Notes: generated by a model from the sequence alone, not told the origin. Counted from the stretch's first letter, positions 9,189 through 20,666 are shown. The stretch: 64,000 nt of DNA from Solanum dulcamara (GCF_947179165.1 NC_077245.1:44780786-44844785); one strand, 5' to 3'. Made by a program: numbers and translations.

Positions 9189-10480
9189 TTAGGAGTTCGT
9201 CTTAAAAAGAACAATGAAGGCGGAGTTAATGTTCAGGATGGGTCTGCATCCTCACTTGTGGCAGAGGTAAAGGAGAAACAAGACCAAGATCCCATCCTTC
9301 TCCAGTTGAAGGAAGTTGTTCACAAGTAAGAGGTGATGGTTTTTACCAAACGGGGAGATGGTGTGTTGAGGTACCAAAATAGATTGTGTGGACCAAACAT
9401 CGATGATGTTCAGGAAAGGATTATGGCCGAAGTGCATAGTTCCAGATACTATATTCATCCTGTCTCTACAAAGATGTATCATGACTTGAGGGAAATTTAT
9501 TGGTGGAGTGGAATGAAGAGAGATATCGCGGAATTTGTTTTCAAGTGTCCGAATTGCCAACAGGTTAAAGTTGAGCATCAAAGGCCATGTGGGTTAGCTC
9601 AAAATATAGAGATTCCGGAATGAAAGTGGGAAATGATCAACATGGACTTTATTACGAGTTTGTCGAGGTCCCGAAAGTAGCATGATTTGATTTGGGTGAT
9701 TGTGGATAGAATAAAAAAATCAGTTCACTTCTTGGCAGTTAAGATTACTGACACCACAAAAGATTATGCAAAATTATACATTCAGGAGATCATCAGATTG
9801 CACGGGGTTCCCCTGTCTATCATCTCAGACTGAGGAGCTCGATTCACTTTCCAATTTTGGATATCCTTTCAAAAGGGACTGGGTTCAAAGGTGAATCCTA
9901 ATACGGCCTTTCATCCCTAGACAGATGGCCAAGCAGAGCATACCATCCAAACGTTAGAGGATATATTGAGGGCATGCGTACTTGACTTCAAAAAAAATTG
10001 GGACGATCACTTACCTCTCATAGAGTTTGCATATAATAATAGCTATCATGCAAGCATTCAAATGGCTCCTTATGAAGCTTTGTATGGGAGGAGGTATAGG
10101 TCACCAATTGGGTGGTTTGACGTTGGTGAAGCTGAATTGATTGGGCCTGATTTTGTTCACCAAGCTATGGAAAAGGTAAGAGTTATTCAAGGTAGGCTAA
10201 AGACAGCCCAAAGCCGTCAAAAATCTTACATCGATATGAGAAGGAGAGACTTAGAGTTTGAGGTTGATGATTGGGTATACCTAAAAGTGTCACTCATGAA
10301 GGGCGTCATGAGGTTTGGAAGGAAGGAAAAGCTTTGTTCTCGATACATTGGTCCTTACCAGGTTGTGAGGAGGATAGGGAGTGTCGCTTATGAATTGGAG
10401 TTACCCTCGGAGCTAGCCACCATTCATCCACTATTTCATGTTTCAGTGTTGAAGAAATGCTTGGGTGATCCCTCGCTGGT
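9189..10480 (+). pseudogene. Element A integrase, broken core
   Basis: Integrase inserts the cDNA copy into the genome. The N-terminal HHCC zinc finger is readable at about 9430-9575 (H...YYIHPVSTKMYHDLR...YWWSGMKRDI...CPNCQQVKVEHQRP). The catalytic core (about 9624-9960) has several stops (after EIPE, in the stretch ending SRSRK, and at the segment reading IISD then stop). The end of the core is open again: [20 protein letters not shown] and ALYGRRYRSPIGWFDVGEAE. The GPY/F module follows ([25 protein letters not shown], about 10330-10404). DDE catalysis is therefore lost in this copy. Confidence 0.88.
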
Positions 10481-10754
10481 AGTCCTCATTGATAGTATAG
10501 GAGTTAAGGATAGCTTGTCTTATGAAGAGGTTCCGATTCAAATTCTTCACCGCCAAATTCACAAATTGAGGAACAAAGAGATCGCCTCAGTCAAAATCTT
10601 ATGGAGAAATCAGTTTGTTGAGAAAGCCACAAGGGAGGCGGACGAAGATATGAAATATAAATATTCGCATATATTCGTGCCTACCGAGGAGAATGTTGAA
10701 GGTAATGTCCATTTTCTTGACTTGAATTCGTTTGTGCATTTTGAGTTTGGATAG
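10481..10754 (+). pseudogene. Element A chromodomain-like C-terminus
   Basis: After the integrase GPY/F module the frame continues with YEEVPIQILHRQIHKLRNKE, then VKILWRNQ, VEKATREADEDM and YSHIF, ending at TAG 10752-10754. This tail matches the divergent chromodomain seen in Del/Tekay chromoviruses, thought to steer integration to heterochromatin (family knowledge). The element E version reads ILDRQ where A has ILHRQ, a single-residue difference at a conserved position. Confidence 0.72.
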
Positions 10755-10854
10755 TAATTATTTTGAGAATTTGACTGGTTGCATGATTGAAGTCTGATTG
10801 TGATTTGTACCCCGAGTCCATCCTTGGTTTACTCATCATTCGATGATGAATGAT

Positions 10855-10870
10855 CCCAAGGGGGAGACAA
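10855..10870 (+). other. Polypurine tract of A
   Basis: AAGGGGGAGACAA lies directly before the 3' LTR. It is the usual primer for plus-strand DNA synthesis. Confidence 0.85.
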
Positions 10871-13256
10871 TGTAACACCCCCTAAAATTCTTCACTAGGA
10901 TTCGAACCCTTCTTCGTATACGTGTAGGAATCCGACCATTGTGAAGTATATGCATGGGTTAGGGTGAGTTCCCAAGGAATTGGAGTGCGTTAGAGGTGAT
11001 GTGGGGTCATAAAGGATCCCTAGAACCAAGCTAAGCCCAAAGAATTCGTCCTGGCTAAGTTTTAGAGTGATTTCGTATAAGGGGTCGACTTTTAGCGACC
11101 ATATATTTTGAGATAGAACGACCTGGGTGGCCCATGACCTATTGAATTAAAGGTCTTTGAGTGTTCTTTCCATCGCTGCCAAGATTGTATTTTTTGGAGT
11201 TCGGAGTTAAAAGTTATAACTATCCCAAGACGGACTAGTACTGCAGGAATTTCAGGCTTGGGTGACAACTGCTGGAAACCTGGGCTTGGTGCCGCAGTGG
11301 CGCGACGCGCCACTATCGCGCCAGGAACAAGCCTCAGTAGTTTGGTCCCTGGTGCGGTACGCCACTAGGAGATGTGCAGGGTTTTTATGCCTATTTTCCA
11401 GAACCTAGAAAATATGGGCTTGGCGCTATAAGGGCGCGATGCGCCACTATCGCTCCACAAAACAACCTCAGTAGTTTGGTCCTTGGTGCGACGCGCCACT
11501 ATCAGATGTGCAGGTTTTAAGCCTAAATTCGACTTGGCGCCGAAGTGGTGCGATGAGCCATTATCGCGCCAAAAGTGTTTTAGCCGTTTTTCCAGATTTT
11601 TGAAGAAAGGGCAATTTGGGTATTTCTCAAATTATATATACACAAGCCTTGAACGTTTTTGGATCATTTTTTTCAGTCCCTCTCTCTCTCTAAAAGCCCT
11701 AGAAATTTCCCTCTCTTCCCCTTCTTCTCCATTTCCAACAAGGATTGCTTCAAGAATTCCAAAGATTCAAGCTTTCCATTGAAGACCCAACATCAAGGTT
11801 TTCTTCAAAGTCTTCACTAAGGTATGTAAGGCTACTCAAAGCATGGGTTGAGTCCGCCCATGTGCCCTACATCTTCTTTTGATTTATTGTCCATAAGAAT
11901 GAAGCTTATTGATAGAGGTAGGTCAAAATAGGCCCTTTTCATCTATTACCCTAATTTCTATTATGTGGATGTTGTGGAGTCGAGAAAGTGATGTGCTTTA
12001 TTTTGTTATGAGTTGATTGAGATGAGAGGTCGAACTTATATTGTTAATTTCTTAACTATGTTGATTATGATAAAGAAATGTCAATTTTCTTAAATATGTT
12101 GCTTATTCTTTAATTGTTGATTTAAAATCTTGGAGTTGTGTTGAGTCCCAAAAGATATGATTGGGATTGATTGAATAGTATGATTGGGAGAGATTTGATT
12201 ATGATAGAGTTGATGAGTTGATAAGGTTGTAAATGAGACTTGTCGATATGATTTGATTGAGTTGATTGGATGGAATTTTATGAGCATTGAGTCTTGGAAG
12301 GAGTATCGAGCACCGAAGTGGTTAAGAGTATAGTCCATACTCGAACCCCATGAACTACGCCGCCAATGTAGGAAGGGATTGAACCGTTAAAGTCGGATGC
12401 TTCCCATGGGATCAAACCATTAAAGTCGGATGTTTCCCTTTTTATTGTCCTGAAATGATAGGACTTGACTGATCGATGGGATCCATGATTGGTTGATTCG
12501 TTCATACCCTGGCAAAGTATGAACAGACGTGGCAACAACGTCGGTTTGCTGTACTATCATTGGCTCATAAGTAATGGTTGTCGGATAAGAGAAACTCCCA
12601 TATAGGTCTTGATAGTACTCTGAGTCGGATTGAGTTAAATGGTATGTGATTGGTCCCATCTAAACCATATTCTTGTTTAGACTTAGGATACTTGATTGAG
12701 TTGTTCTTCTTCCTAAGTTGAGATTCCGAGTTTGTTTGCTTCTTTCTGATGTTCTTTCATTTGGCCATTTTACATACTCATACATTGCATGTACTGATGC
12801 CATTTGACCTGCATCGTTTCATGATGTAGAGACAGATACTAGATATCATCAACCAACGCACCGTTGAAGATCTCCCCATTTCCCGCTGGTTGGTGAGTCC
12901 TCCTAGTCTTCGGAGGATACCGAGATTATCTTCATAGCATTGTTTTGTCTCTTTTATTTTGATTGTTGGTAGCTATGGGCTTGTCATTGGCACCTCCTAG
13001 ATTATTGATCGAGGCTTCATGGACTAGAGTGTGGGAATGATGAGTTGTTCGTTTGACTAGTTTTATTCTAGCTGATTATTGATTTGATAGTTGTTTGGCC
13101 TTTGGCCCTATATTATGGATAGTATTCCTATGATTGAGTCTTCCGCCGATAGAATATGAATGAATGAAAGTGTGACTGAACCAGGTGGTTCGCTTGAAGG
13201 TTAGAAATGGCTTTCGATTGTCGGCCACGCGTAGGGTACCCTCTCGGGGCGTGACA
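10871..13256 (+). repeat. 3' LTR of element A
   Basis: Starts TGTAACACCCCC and ends GGCGTGACA, 2386 bp, pairing with 3544-5932. It keeps the palindromic array at about 11284-11575, including a perfect 19-nt inverted repeat at 11296-11314 (AGTGGCGCG, A, CGCGCCACT), and the leader donor at 11822. Confidence 0.95.
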
Positions 13257-13261
13257 TCGTA
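13257..13261. repeat. Target site duplication of A, right
   Basis: TCGTA, identical to 3539-3543. Confidence 0.95.
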
Positions 13262-13760
13262 TGTGTACTCATCAACTTATGGGTGTCATTTTGAGTTATT
13301 TCCTCTCGATTGTGCACGAGTGTACCTTCTAGGCTTATGGGGGTCCAGTTTGGTTATTGTTAACTGCTTTACTTTACTATTCTGTTATGCTAGAAGACTG
13401 AGGTGCTTCGTTAGCTTTTCCGCCTTTATGACTTCTACTTTACCCTTAACTATCATTTATTTCCTTGCCTTTCATTATGTACTTACTTTTCAAGGTCAGT
13501 CGGTCTATGATTCCTACTGAATACATGTTGTTTTGATACTCATACTACACTTTGCATCTATTTTCTTGATGTAGATGTGCAGTAGTAGGGACATCTAGAG
13601 ATTGAGGATGAGGTGATGATGTTCTAGTTGACTCATCTCTCTATATATATATAGTATTTTGTATTTGAGACAAATCTGTATTTATTTTGTATTTTAAAGA
13701 TTATACCCTTTTTAGTTGCTTTGTATTATCATCCACCAAGTTTGGATTGGATTATGTATT
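13262..13760 (+). mobile_element. Old gypsy-type LTR, right part
   Basis: Continuation of the LTR interrupted by A. It has features of the R/U5 end of long solanaceous LTRs: TACTGAATACATGTTGTTTTG, ACTCATACTACACTTTGCATC, then CTCTATATATATATAG and ATTTGAGACAAATCTGTATTT. No clear TG...CA end or primer site is visible, so its right border is uncertain. Confidence 0.45.
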
Positions 13761-14060
13761 ATTGTTCATGTTTTTGTCATTTCCTCCCTTTTGCTGTCTA
13801 TTTAGCTATTATGTGGTTAAATTTCCGTTGATTTTAGATTTTTGCACACTAGATTCTCAATACTACTCCCAAGACTCCTTATGCGCATATACTAAATCAA
13901 TCATTGAAATTAAATCAACTCATTTAGTCTCATCGGACTCCCATAAATCTCAACTCATTTCGACTAAATACTCATGCTCTTTCAAACCTCAATTAGATAT
14001 GCATAGATTCAGTTTAAAAATCAAAATTTCATTAAATATATAAAACATCATTCTCCTCGT
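13761..14060. other. AT-rich spacer, no gene
   Basis: A 118-codon open frame crosses here but has no recognisable motif and biased composition. I regard it as chance. Confidence 0.5.
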
Positions 14061-15017
14061 CTCAAAATAAATACATATGATGTAACAATCATCAACTCAG
14101 GCTAATTAAAAACTCAGATCATAAGGATCAACATCACATATTCATATATATGAAGAATTCGGTGAGAAATTTCATAAATAACTAGAGAACTCGATCAAAC
14201 GGAAATAGAAATCAATCTCAATCGCAATTCTGATGAAAAGAACATGTTAGGGACGCGGACGAACTCAGTCTAGCATCGTGATTAGCCTTACATACCTGAA
14301 AATCGAAAAGAATGATCGAAACTCGATGAAATGACTTAAAGACCTTGAACCCTAGCTTTCTTTCTTCTCTCCAATCGCTTCTCTCAAATGTACTAAATGA
14401 GAATGAGAGAAAAAAACCTATTGGGTGAGTTAAGGGACTGATATTTGGTCCCTAATCGTGCAGGGTTCAGTTGGAAAAAGGGTGGATAAAGACCTAGATT
14501 CCCTTTATTAAAACTGGGTAGACATCATTCACGGAAGGCCACCACGGCCCGTAAAGCTCACCACGGTCCGTAGTGGTATGCGTGGTCTTGTACTTGAGCT
14601 GGGTCAGGAGGGATTGACCTTCACGGAGTCCCCCACGGTCCGTGGTGGACACTATGGGCTGTGAAGGCTCTCGTGAAGTCAAACCCTTCTTAAAGATTCT
14701 GGTTTTAAGTTCCACAGGCCCCTTCATGATTCGTGGAGACCATTATGAGTCGTGAACCTCACTTGTGATGGTCTCCAACTTACGGATACTGGGGTTGAAG
14801 TTCACAGACGGCTTCATGGTCCGTGGTGAGAACCACAGGCCATAGAGCCCTTTGTGATCCTTTTCCTTCTCTTCCCCTTGGTCTAAGAAATTTTCCACAG
14901 ACCCTCCCCACGAGCCGTAAAGAATAATACGGTCTGTGAAGGGTCTCTTGGCCAGCATCTGAAGCAAAATTGCAGATCATTTTGAGTTAGTTCAGGCTAG
15001 GGACTTCAGGGGTGTTA
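14061..15017 (-). mobile_element. LTR fragment (minus) with palindromic array
   Basis: Read on the minus strand it starts near 15017 with TAACACCCCTGAAGTCCC, a gypsy-LTR-like start lacking the first bases. It then carries the 91-bp array (14940-14530) and a leader with AAGCTAGGGTTCAAGG and CAG then GTATGTAAGGCTA (GT at 14295-14294). The donor motif matches that in the A/E LTR, yet the array and the rest differ, so this is a separate family. No internal region or second LTR is seen. Confidence 0.6.
14530..14940. repeat. 91-bp tandem array with CACGG palindromes
   Basis: Five units start near 14530, 14622, 14713, 14803 and 14896 (steps 92, 91, 90, 93). Each pairs a CACGG/CACAG arm with a CCGTGG/CCGTA arm. 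The best is CCACGG-T-CCGTGG at 14633-14645, a perfect 13-nt inverted repeat. Confidence 0.85.
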
Positions 15018-15180
15018 GAAAGAAGTGGTGGTAGTGGAAGAGGAGGAGGTGGTGGTGATGGAAAAAAGAAGAGGAAGAATTGGTGGTGGTGGAGGTGGTG
15101 ACGATTATGGAAGAGGAGGGGATAGTGGCAGCAAAAGGGTAGGGTGAGAAGGGGAAGGGGAAAAGGGTGGGATTGGAAAG
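15018..15180 (+). repeat. Purine-rich GGT/GGA tract
   Basis: About 160 bases that are almost pyrimidine-free apart from T in GGT steps, with repeated GGAGGAGGTGGTGG and GGGGAAGGGG runs. It could form G-quadruplex or triplex DNA, or be a remnant of a Gly-rich coding repeat. No gene is supported. Confidence 0.75.
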
Positions 15181-16361
15181 ATAGGATATTTATGTAAATA
15201 ATAAAATTTGAAGGTTTTAAAATTCATGTCATTAGCACTAATCTTAAAATTATCATATTTACTCAATAATTAAGTCTTTGATCACTTTTTTTTAATTTTG
15301 AAACTCTTTTGTCACCCTTAATTAAAATTCCTTGTTTGTCTAACTCGGCATGTTGCATCAATCACTTGCTTTATAAATATTCAATGCATAGCAAACTGTC
15401 TAACCGACTTGCCTAGTTTGATGCATCAACTTTAGGTCTTACCTGATATTATCTATATCCACTATCATGTCGTATGACATCATCATGACCAGAATGTGTG
15501 TGCTTATTAGCTATGTGTCAATTAAAAAAATATCACAAGAAACATATTCAACTGCTAAAACTAATTGTGTAATAAGCATTCTAAACAGTTAAACTAAACA
15601 GGATCACAACAGAGCAAGGAATCGGCTAGAAGTATCAAATATAGTATAAAAATAGGTTAGGACCCTCACAGTCTAATAAAAGATTATTCAAAACTCGTTA
15701 ACCTAGTTCATGTTCGCCCACTCACATAAATTAGATGGTTTAAATGCATACAAAATAACACATATATAATGTTTTTTAAGAAAAATCAAGCAAATAAAAA
15801 ATTAAATCTCACTTGCCTCGAGAACAATTAAAATTTTACTTCATTTGAAGTGCTCAAACTGCTCCAAACGATCTCCAATGATCTCACTCTATTTTAAAAT
15901 CATGAATAATAAATACAAATTAGTCAAAGAATATGGATCTCAAAATTATAGGACATTTTGGGTCAAAGTCAACAACTGGGCAAATCAAACTCGCCCCTCG
16001 GTCAACGATTCAAAAACCAAAATTAAATACATGGACGTCTTATTCATAAGATATGGAATTCAATTCTATAATTAGAATATAATTTTGGTAATGTTTTCTA
16101 AGTCAAATCAATAATATTTCAATGCTAGGTTTAGGTCTAAAATCCTCAACTATAACCTCTTAAATTTTATGATTTTGCGGATCCAATTAGATGAAATTTG
16201 TACATAAAGGTTTAGGTCTAAAATCTTTAATATTAGCTTATATTTTATGATTTTATGTATCAAATTCTATGAAATTTACACCTAATTAATAGATTGATGT
16301 AATGAATCCATACCTTAATTTAGGATTTGAAACTCCATCCCATTGAGATCCAAATCGAGAT
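15181..16361. other. Spacer with a two-copy tandem repeat
   Basis: Non-coding and AT-rich. A roughly 80-bp unit (GGTTTAGGTCTAAAATC ... TTTATGATTTT ... ATGAAATTT) is repeated twice at about 16128-16290. No gene or identifiable element otherwise. Confidence 0.55.
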
Positions 16362-16366
16362 ACATT
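16362..16366. repeat. Target site duplication of B, left
   Basis: ACATT; the same five bases follow the 3' LTR at 21250-21254. Confidence 0.92.
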
Positions 16367-16948
16367 TATTGGTATCTATCTCATGCCATAATTTTTTCTT
16401 CTTTGTTAGGTTGAAAAATTGGTGAGTCAAAAAATGTGGATTGATAGTTGAAAAAAATCTCAACAACCAAATCTCACTATTTTTTACTATGAAGAAACCT
16501 AACAAAGTTTGAATTTTTATTTCTAATTGATATCATCAATGACATCAAGGGGCATAAATTCTTACTTATAAATAGGGCACTCTTGCTCATTTGTTAAACA
16601 CACCAAGATAGAGATAGAAAAATATTAGAGAGTAAAAGTGAGGTATTCCATAGACTATAAGAAAATAGTCTGTGAAGAAAAATAGAGTGTGAGCAATATT
16701 TTAGTAAGGTGAGAAACCAAAAGAGAGTTATTCCTTTTGAGTGTGTTGTGGTCACTTTGAGTATTGTACTTGTGACTACCTAGCGTAAAATTCATTACTA
16801 TAGTAATATCAGTTGCTCCTCTTGGCCCGTGGTTTTTTCCTTATTTAAAAGGATTTCCACGTAAAATTCTTGGTGTCATTATTTTTCCATTTTATTTCCA
16901 CTAATTTGACCATATATATTTTGTGTTAGTCCGTATTTTTTTTCAATA
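16367..16948 (+). repeat. 5' LTR of element B
   Basis: Pairs with 20685-21249 over its whole length (shared TCTTCTTTGTTAGGTT, GGCACTCTTGCTCATTTG and GCTCCTCTTGGCCCGTGG). A TATAAATAGGG core promoter lies at about 16567-16577. Confidence 0.92.
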
Positions 16949-16951
16949 AAC

Positions 16952-16962
16952 TAGTATTAGAG
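16952..16962 (+). other. Decayed primer binding site of B
   Basis: TAGTATTAGAG matches the iMet primer site TGGTATCAGAG with two changes (G to A and C to T), 3 nt after the LTR end. Confidence 0.75.
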
Positions 16963-17067
16963 AGAGATTTTATCTGAGTATACTCTGTGGTTGTAGCACA
17001 GTCTGAACTTCGACATCAGAAAAGATTTACTTTGGCTTGCAATAGCTATATATTTTTGGGAAAAATA

Positions 17068-17935
17068 ATGAAAGTCAACACAAGTAGAATGATTACTTTG
17101 AATTGTGTTAATTATGTCATTTGGAAGGGGAAAATGAAAGATCTACTTTATATCAAGAATTTTTATCATTCAGTCTTTACCACTGTAAAGTATGAAAATA
17201 AAACAGATGAGAGTGAAATATGTTGCATAGACAGGTTTGTGGATTTATTTGGCAATAAATTAATAATAATGTGTTGAATCATATCTTTAGAGAGACATAA
17301 GCTCGTACCCTGTGGGAGCATCTTGAAAGCGTGTATGCTCGTAAGATTGGGAACAAGAAAATTTTTTTGATAAAACAATTGCAAAGTTTAAAGTATTATC
17401 ATGGTTCCCCGATGACAGATCACCTGAATAATTTTCAGGGAACCATGAACCAGTTATCTTCTATGGGCATTAAATTTGATGAAGAAATTCAATGCTTTCT
17501 TGTACTTGATTCCCTACCAGACTCTTAAGGAATATTTAGAACTTCATTGTCAAAATTTGCTCCGAATGGTGTAATCTCTATGGATTCCGTCAAGAGTAGT
17601 GTCTTGAATGAAGACATCAAAAGAAAATCTCAAGATTTTTCTTTGTTGGATGTCCTAGTAATTGGCTCGAGAGGGAGAAACAAGAGTCGTGGTTCTTAAA
17701 ATAGAGAATATAATAGGAGAAAATCTAGAGAAAAGCTTAAAGATATTGAGTGCTATCATTATGGCATGAAAGGGCACACAAAGAAGTTATGCTGGAAATT
17801 AAAGAAGGAGAACAAAGACAGAGAGGATAATAAAGAAGATGGTAACGAAAATTGCCTAGCCACCATCTCCACCGAAGATCTTGTTACAGTCCTTGATGCG
17901 GATATGATAAATATTATTTGTGATGAGGCAAGCTG
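17068..17935 (+). pseudogene. Element B gag, broken
   Basis: Copia capsid/nucleocapsid. The start at 17068 ([20 protein letters not shown]) fits a gag N-terminus with the conserved NY..W pattern. The frame ends at a stop at 17275-17277 and resumes in others (SPMTDHLNNFQGTMNQLSSM and CFLVLDSLPDS, the conserved gag helix). The zinc knuckle at about 17750-17790 reads CYHYGMKGHTKKLCWK, with the second Cys changed to Tyr. Lys/Glu/Asp-rich sequence follows, as is usual before the protease. At least three frame breaks are present, so no gag can be made. Confidence 0.82.
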
Positions 17936-18270
17936 GATTGTGAACACTGGTACCGCATCTCATGTGAGATCAATGAATAATTTTTTTTCTTCCTATAGTC
18001 TTGGTGACTTTGGACCATTGAATATGGGTAATGAGAATGTATCTAGGGTGGTTGGTGTTTGTATAATTTATTTAGAAACTAGTGTTGGAACAAACTAATT
18101 TTGAACAATGTAAAACATGCACCTAATGTTTGTCTGCACCTAATTTTTATTGGTGTTGTAGATGATGAAGGATATGTTAGTACCAATGGAGGTGAAAAAT
18201 GAAAACTCATTAAGGGTTCCTTGGTTGTGGCTTGTGATAACAAACATCGTGATTTATGTTAGACTATGGC
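17936..18270 (+). pseudogene. Element B protease, inactive
   Basis: Copia aspartic protease remnant. The catalytic signature appears as SWIVNTGTASHV (about 17931-17966), where family members carry D-T/S-G. The catalytic Asp is replaced by Asn, a single G-to-A change. Downstream LNMGNENVSRVVGVC corresponds to the usual VxMGN strand. The frame stops at 18096-18098 and resumes only in pieces. Inactive both by the Asn and by the stops. Confidence 0.8.
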
Positions 18271-19110
18271 TTCTACTTGTGCCACAATGGTAAATGCCGT
18301 TGAGAACGATAACTCTTCAATGCTATGGCACAAGAGGCTTAGCCACATTCGTAAAAAAGGACTTAATGTTCTAGTCAAAAAAAATTATTTCAGAGTTTTA
18401 AAGTGTTAAATTAGAAAAGTATGAGCACTATTTGGCTGGAAAATAAAATAAAGTTCCTTTTAAGTCTAATCATCCTTCAAGAAAGTTAGAGTTGCTTGGG
18501 TTGGTGCAATCTGATTTTTGTTGTCCAATAAAGACAAGGACTCTAGGTGGTGCACTCTACTTTGTCACTTTCATTGATGACTGCTCAAGAAATCCTTGGG
18601 TCTATGTCTTGAAGACTAAAGACCAAGTGTTGGGTGTCTTTAAGAAGTTTCAAGCTTCAGTTGAAAGAGAAACTGGAAAGAAAATGAAATATATTTGTAT
18701 TGATGATGGTGGTGAATATTGTGGACCATTTGACGAATACTGCAAGAATCAAGGTATTATACACCAGAAGACTCCTCCTAGGACTCCCCATCTTAATGGG
18801 TTAGCTGAGATGATGAACAGAGCCTTGATGGAAAGAGTTAAATATTTGCTTTCTGAAGCAAAGTTGTCAAACTCATTTTGGAGCGAGGCCTTATTGACTG
18901 TTGTACATGTTATTAATTTATCTCCTTTTGTTTCTTTGCAAAGTGATGTTCCAAATAGAGTTTGGTATGGCAAAGATGTTTCTTATGACCATTTGAGAGT
19001 ATTTGGTTTCAAAGCTTTTGTACATGTGCCAAAAAATGAGAGGTCGGTCCAAGTTAGATGTCAAGACAATGTAGTGCATTTTTATTGGATATGGCCTTGA
19101 TGAATTTGGT
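18271..19110 (+). pseudogene. Element B integrase, long open core
   Basis: Integrase precedes reverse transcriptase, which defines copia order. The N-terminal zinc finger is partly kept (MLWHKRLSHIRKKG at about 18320). The catalytic core is open for about 200 codons from 18492 to 19100. Motifs: LVQSDFCCPIKTRTLGG (first Asp), FVTFIDDCSRNPWVYVLK, YICIDDGGEYCGPFDEYC (second Asp), and NGLAEMMNRALMERVKYLL (catalytic Glu). The DDE triad therefore appears present. WSEALLTVVHVINLSP and VWYGKDVSYDHLRVFG close the domain. This is the best-kept piece of B. Confidence 0.88.
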
Positions 19111-19960
19111 TATAGTCTATATGATCCAATTGAAAAGAAGTTTGTAAGAAGTCACAATATCGTCTTCATGGAGAATCAAATCATTGAAGATATTGATAAT
19201 GCAAAAAAGCTAGAATCTTCAAGTTCAGATGGAGTAGTCAAAGTTGAAAAACATAGTTTGAAGCCGAGATACATAGCTAGCTTGGTTGTTAAGGTATTTG
19301 GTCAAAGAAATGGTATTGACTTTGACGAAATATTTTTTTCTGTCGTGAAAATATTCTCCATTCGTACAGTTCTTCGTTTGACTATTAGTCTTAATTTAGT
19401 GATTAATAGATGGATATGAAGACGGTTTTTCTTCACGATAACCTAGAAGAGGAGATTTATATGGAACAACCTGAGGGCTTTAAGTAAATGGTAAAGAAAA
19501 AAATTTGTGTGCAAACTTAAAAAGAGTCTCTACGGGCTAAAGCAAGCTCCTAGACAATGGTACAAGAAGTTTGAATCTGTTATGGGGGAGCAGAGCTACA
19601 AGAAGACTTCCTCATATCACTCTGTGTTTGTACAAAAATTTTCTGACAATAATTTTATCATCCTTTTACTATATGTGGATGATATGTTAATTGTGGACAG
19701 GAATAGTTCCAAGATTGATGAGTTGAAGAAAGAGTTGTGTAAGTCTTTTGTTATGAAAGACTTGGATCATGCCAAATAAATTTTGGACATGACTATTACT
19801 CATCTCAGAGATGAAAAGAAGATTTATCTGTCATAAGAGAAGTAAATTAAATGTGTACTGGAGTGCTTCAACATGAAGAACGCTAAGTCTGTTAGCATAC
19901 CTCTTGCTGGTCATATGAAGTTGAGCAAGAAAATGTGTCCTACAACTAGGGAGGAAAAAG
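19111..19960 (+). pseudogene. Element B reverse transcriptase, broken
   Basis: Ty1/copia reverse transcriptase (RVT_2 type). Fragments in order: SLKPRYIASLVVKVFGQRNG with FDEIFFSVVK (about 19255-19350), the stretch with CKLKKSLYGLKQAPRQWYKK (19507 onward), and the catalytic YVDD at 19672-19683 followed by MLIVDRNSSK. The conserved substrate-contact region between 19420 and 19500 sits in another frame. A TAA at 19777-19779 and others downstream cut the thumb. Catalytic Asp residues are kept but no complete chain exists. Confidence 0.87.
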
Positions 19961-20636
19961 AGAGCATGGACAAAGTTTCATATTTCTCCGTCAACGAAAA
20001 TTTATGTATGCAATGGTATGCACTAGACCTAATATTGCTTACGAAGTTGGTGTTGTCAGCAGATTTCTCGACAATCCAGAAAAACAACATTGGGAAGTTG
20101 TAAAGTGGATACTCAAATATCTGAGATGAGGCTCAAATAAATGTTTGCATTTTGGAGGATCAAATCCAATCTTGAAGGGCTATACAAATGCTGATATTGC
20201 ATATGACCTTGTTAACAGAAAATTCACTACTGGATATTTGTTTACTTTTTCAGTGGGAGCTATATCATGATAGTTGAAGTTGCAAAAGTGTGTTGCATTG
20301 TCTACAACTGAAGCTGAGTATATTGCAACTACTGAAGCTGACAAGGAGATGATATGACTCAAACAATTTCTTCAAGATCTTGGCTTGTATCAGAAGGAGT
20401 GTGTCGTCTATTGTGAGAGTCAAAGTGGTATATACTTAAGCAAGAACTCCATGTACCATGCAAGGACGAAAGACATCGACGTGAGATATCACTGGATTTG
20501 AGAAAAGATAGAAGAAGAATATATGCAGGTTGAAAAGATCTCAACAAATGAGAATGCTGCAGATATGCTGACCAAAGTGGTAACAAGGGACAAGTTCGAA
20601 TTGTACAAAGAACTTGTTGCCATGAGCTCCGTCTGA
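19961..20636 (+). pseudogene. Element B RNase H, broken
   Basis: C-terminal copia RNase H, read across frames by comparison with C (60395-60985). Recognisable steps are NPEKQHWEVVKWILKYLR-like sequence at about 20070-20125, LKGYTNADIA at about 20175, a serine/alanine-rich AEYIA stretch at about 20310, and NENAADMLTKVV near the end. The polyprotein would stop at TGA 20634-20636. Stops include TGA near 20127 and 20355. Non-functional. Confidence 0.82.
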
Positions 20637-20666
20637 GAAGATTAAGATACCTCCTTCTAGTGCATG

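Larger units (their letters stand above)
3544..13256 (+). mobile_element. Element A: full-length Tekay-like Ty3/gypsy chromovirus
   Basis: A 9.7-kb LTR retrotransposon with 2.39-kb LTRs starting TG and ending CA, a tRNA-iMet primer site, a polypurine tract and a perfect 5-bp TSD. Domain order is gag, zinc knuckle, aspartic protease, reverse transcriptase, RNase H, integrase and a C-terminal chromodomain-like tail, i.e. Ty3/gypsy order. Long LTRs plus the tail motif of the type ILDRQ...LRNKE...WRN fit the Del/Tekay chromovirus lineage (from memory). All domains are interrupted, so the copy is non-autonomous. It is the same family as element E (46332-55961), which lies in the opposite orientation. 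Confidence 0.93.

Noticed and set aside
13687..14043. 118-codon open frame (+)
   Set aside because: Hydrophobic, T-rich chance frame across an LTR/spacer border; no known motif and not supported by neighbours.
14061..15017. Pairing this LTR fragment with the old LTR at 1498-3543 as one element
   Set aside because: Opposite orientation, different start sequence and different palindromes; no shared stretch found by eye.
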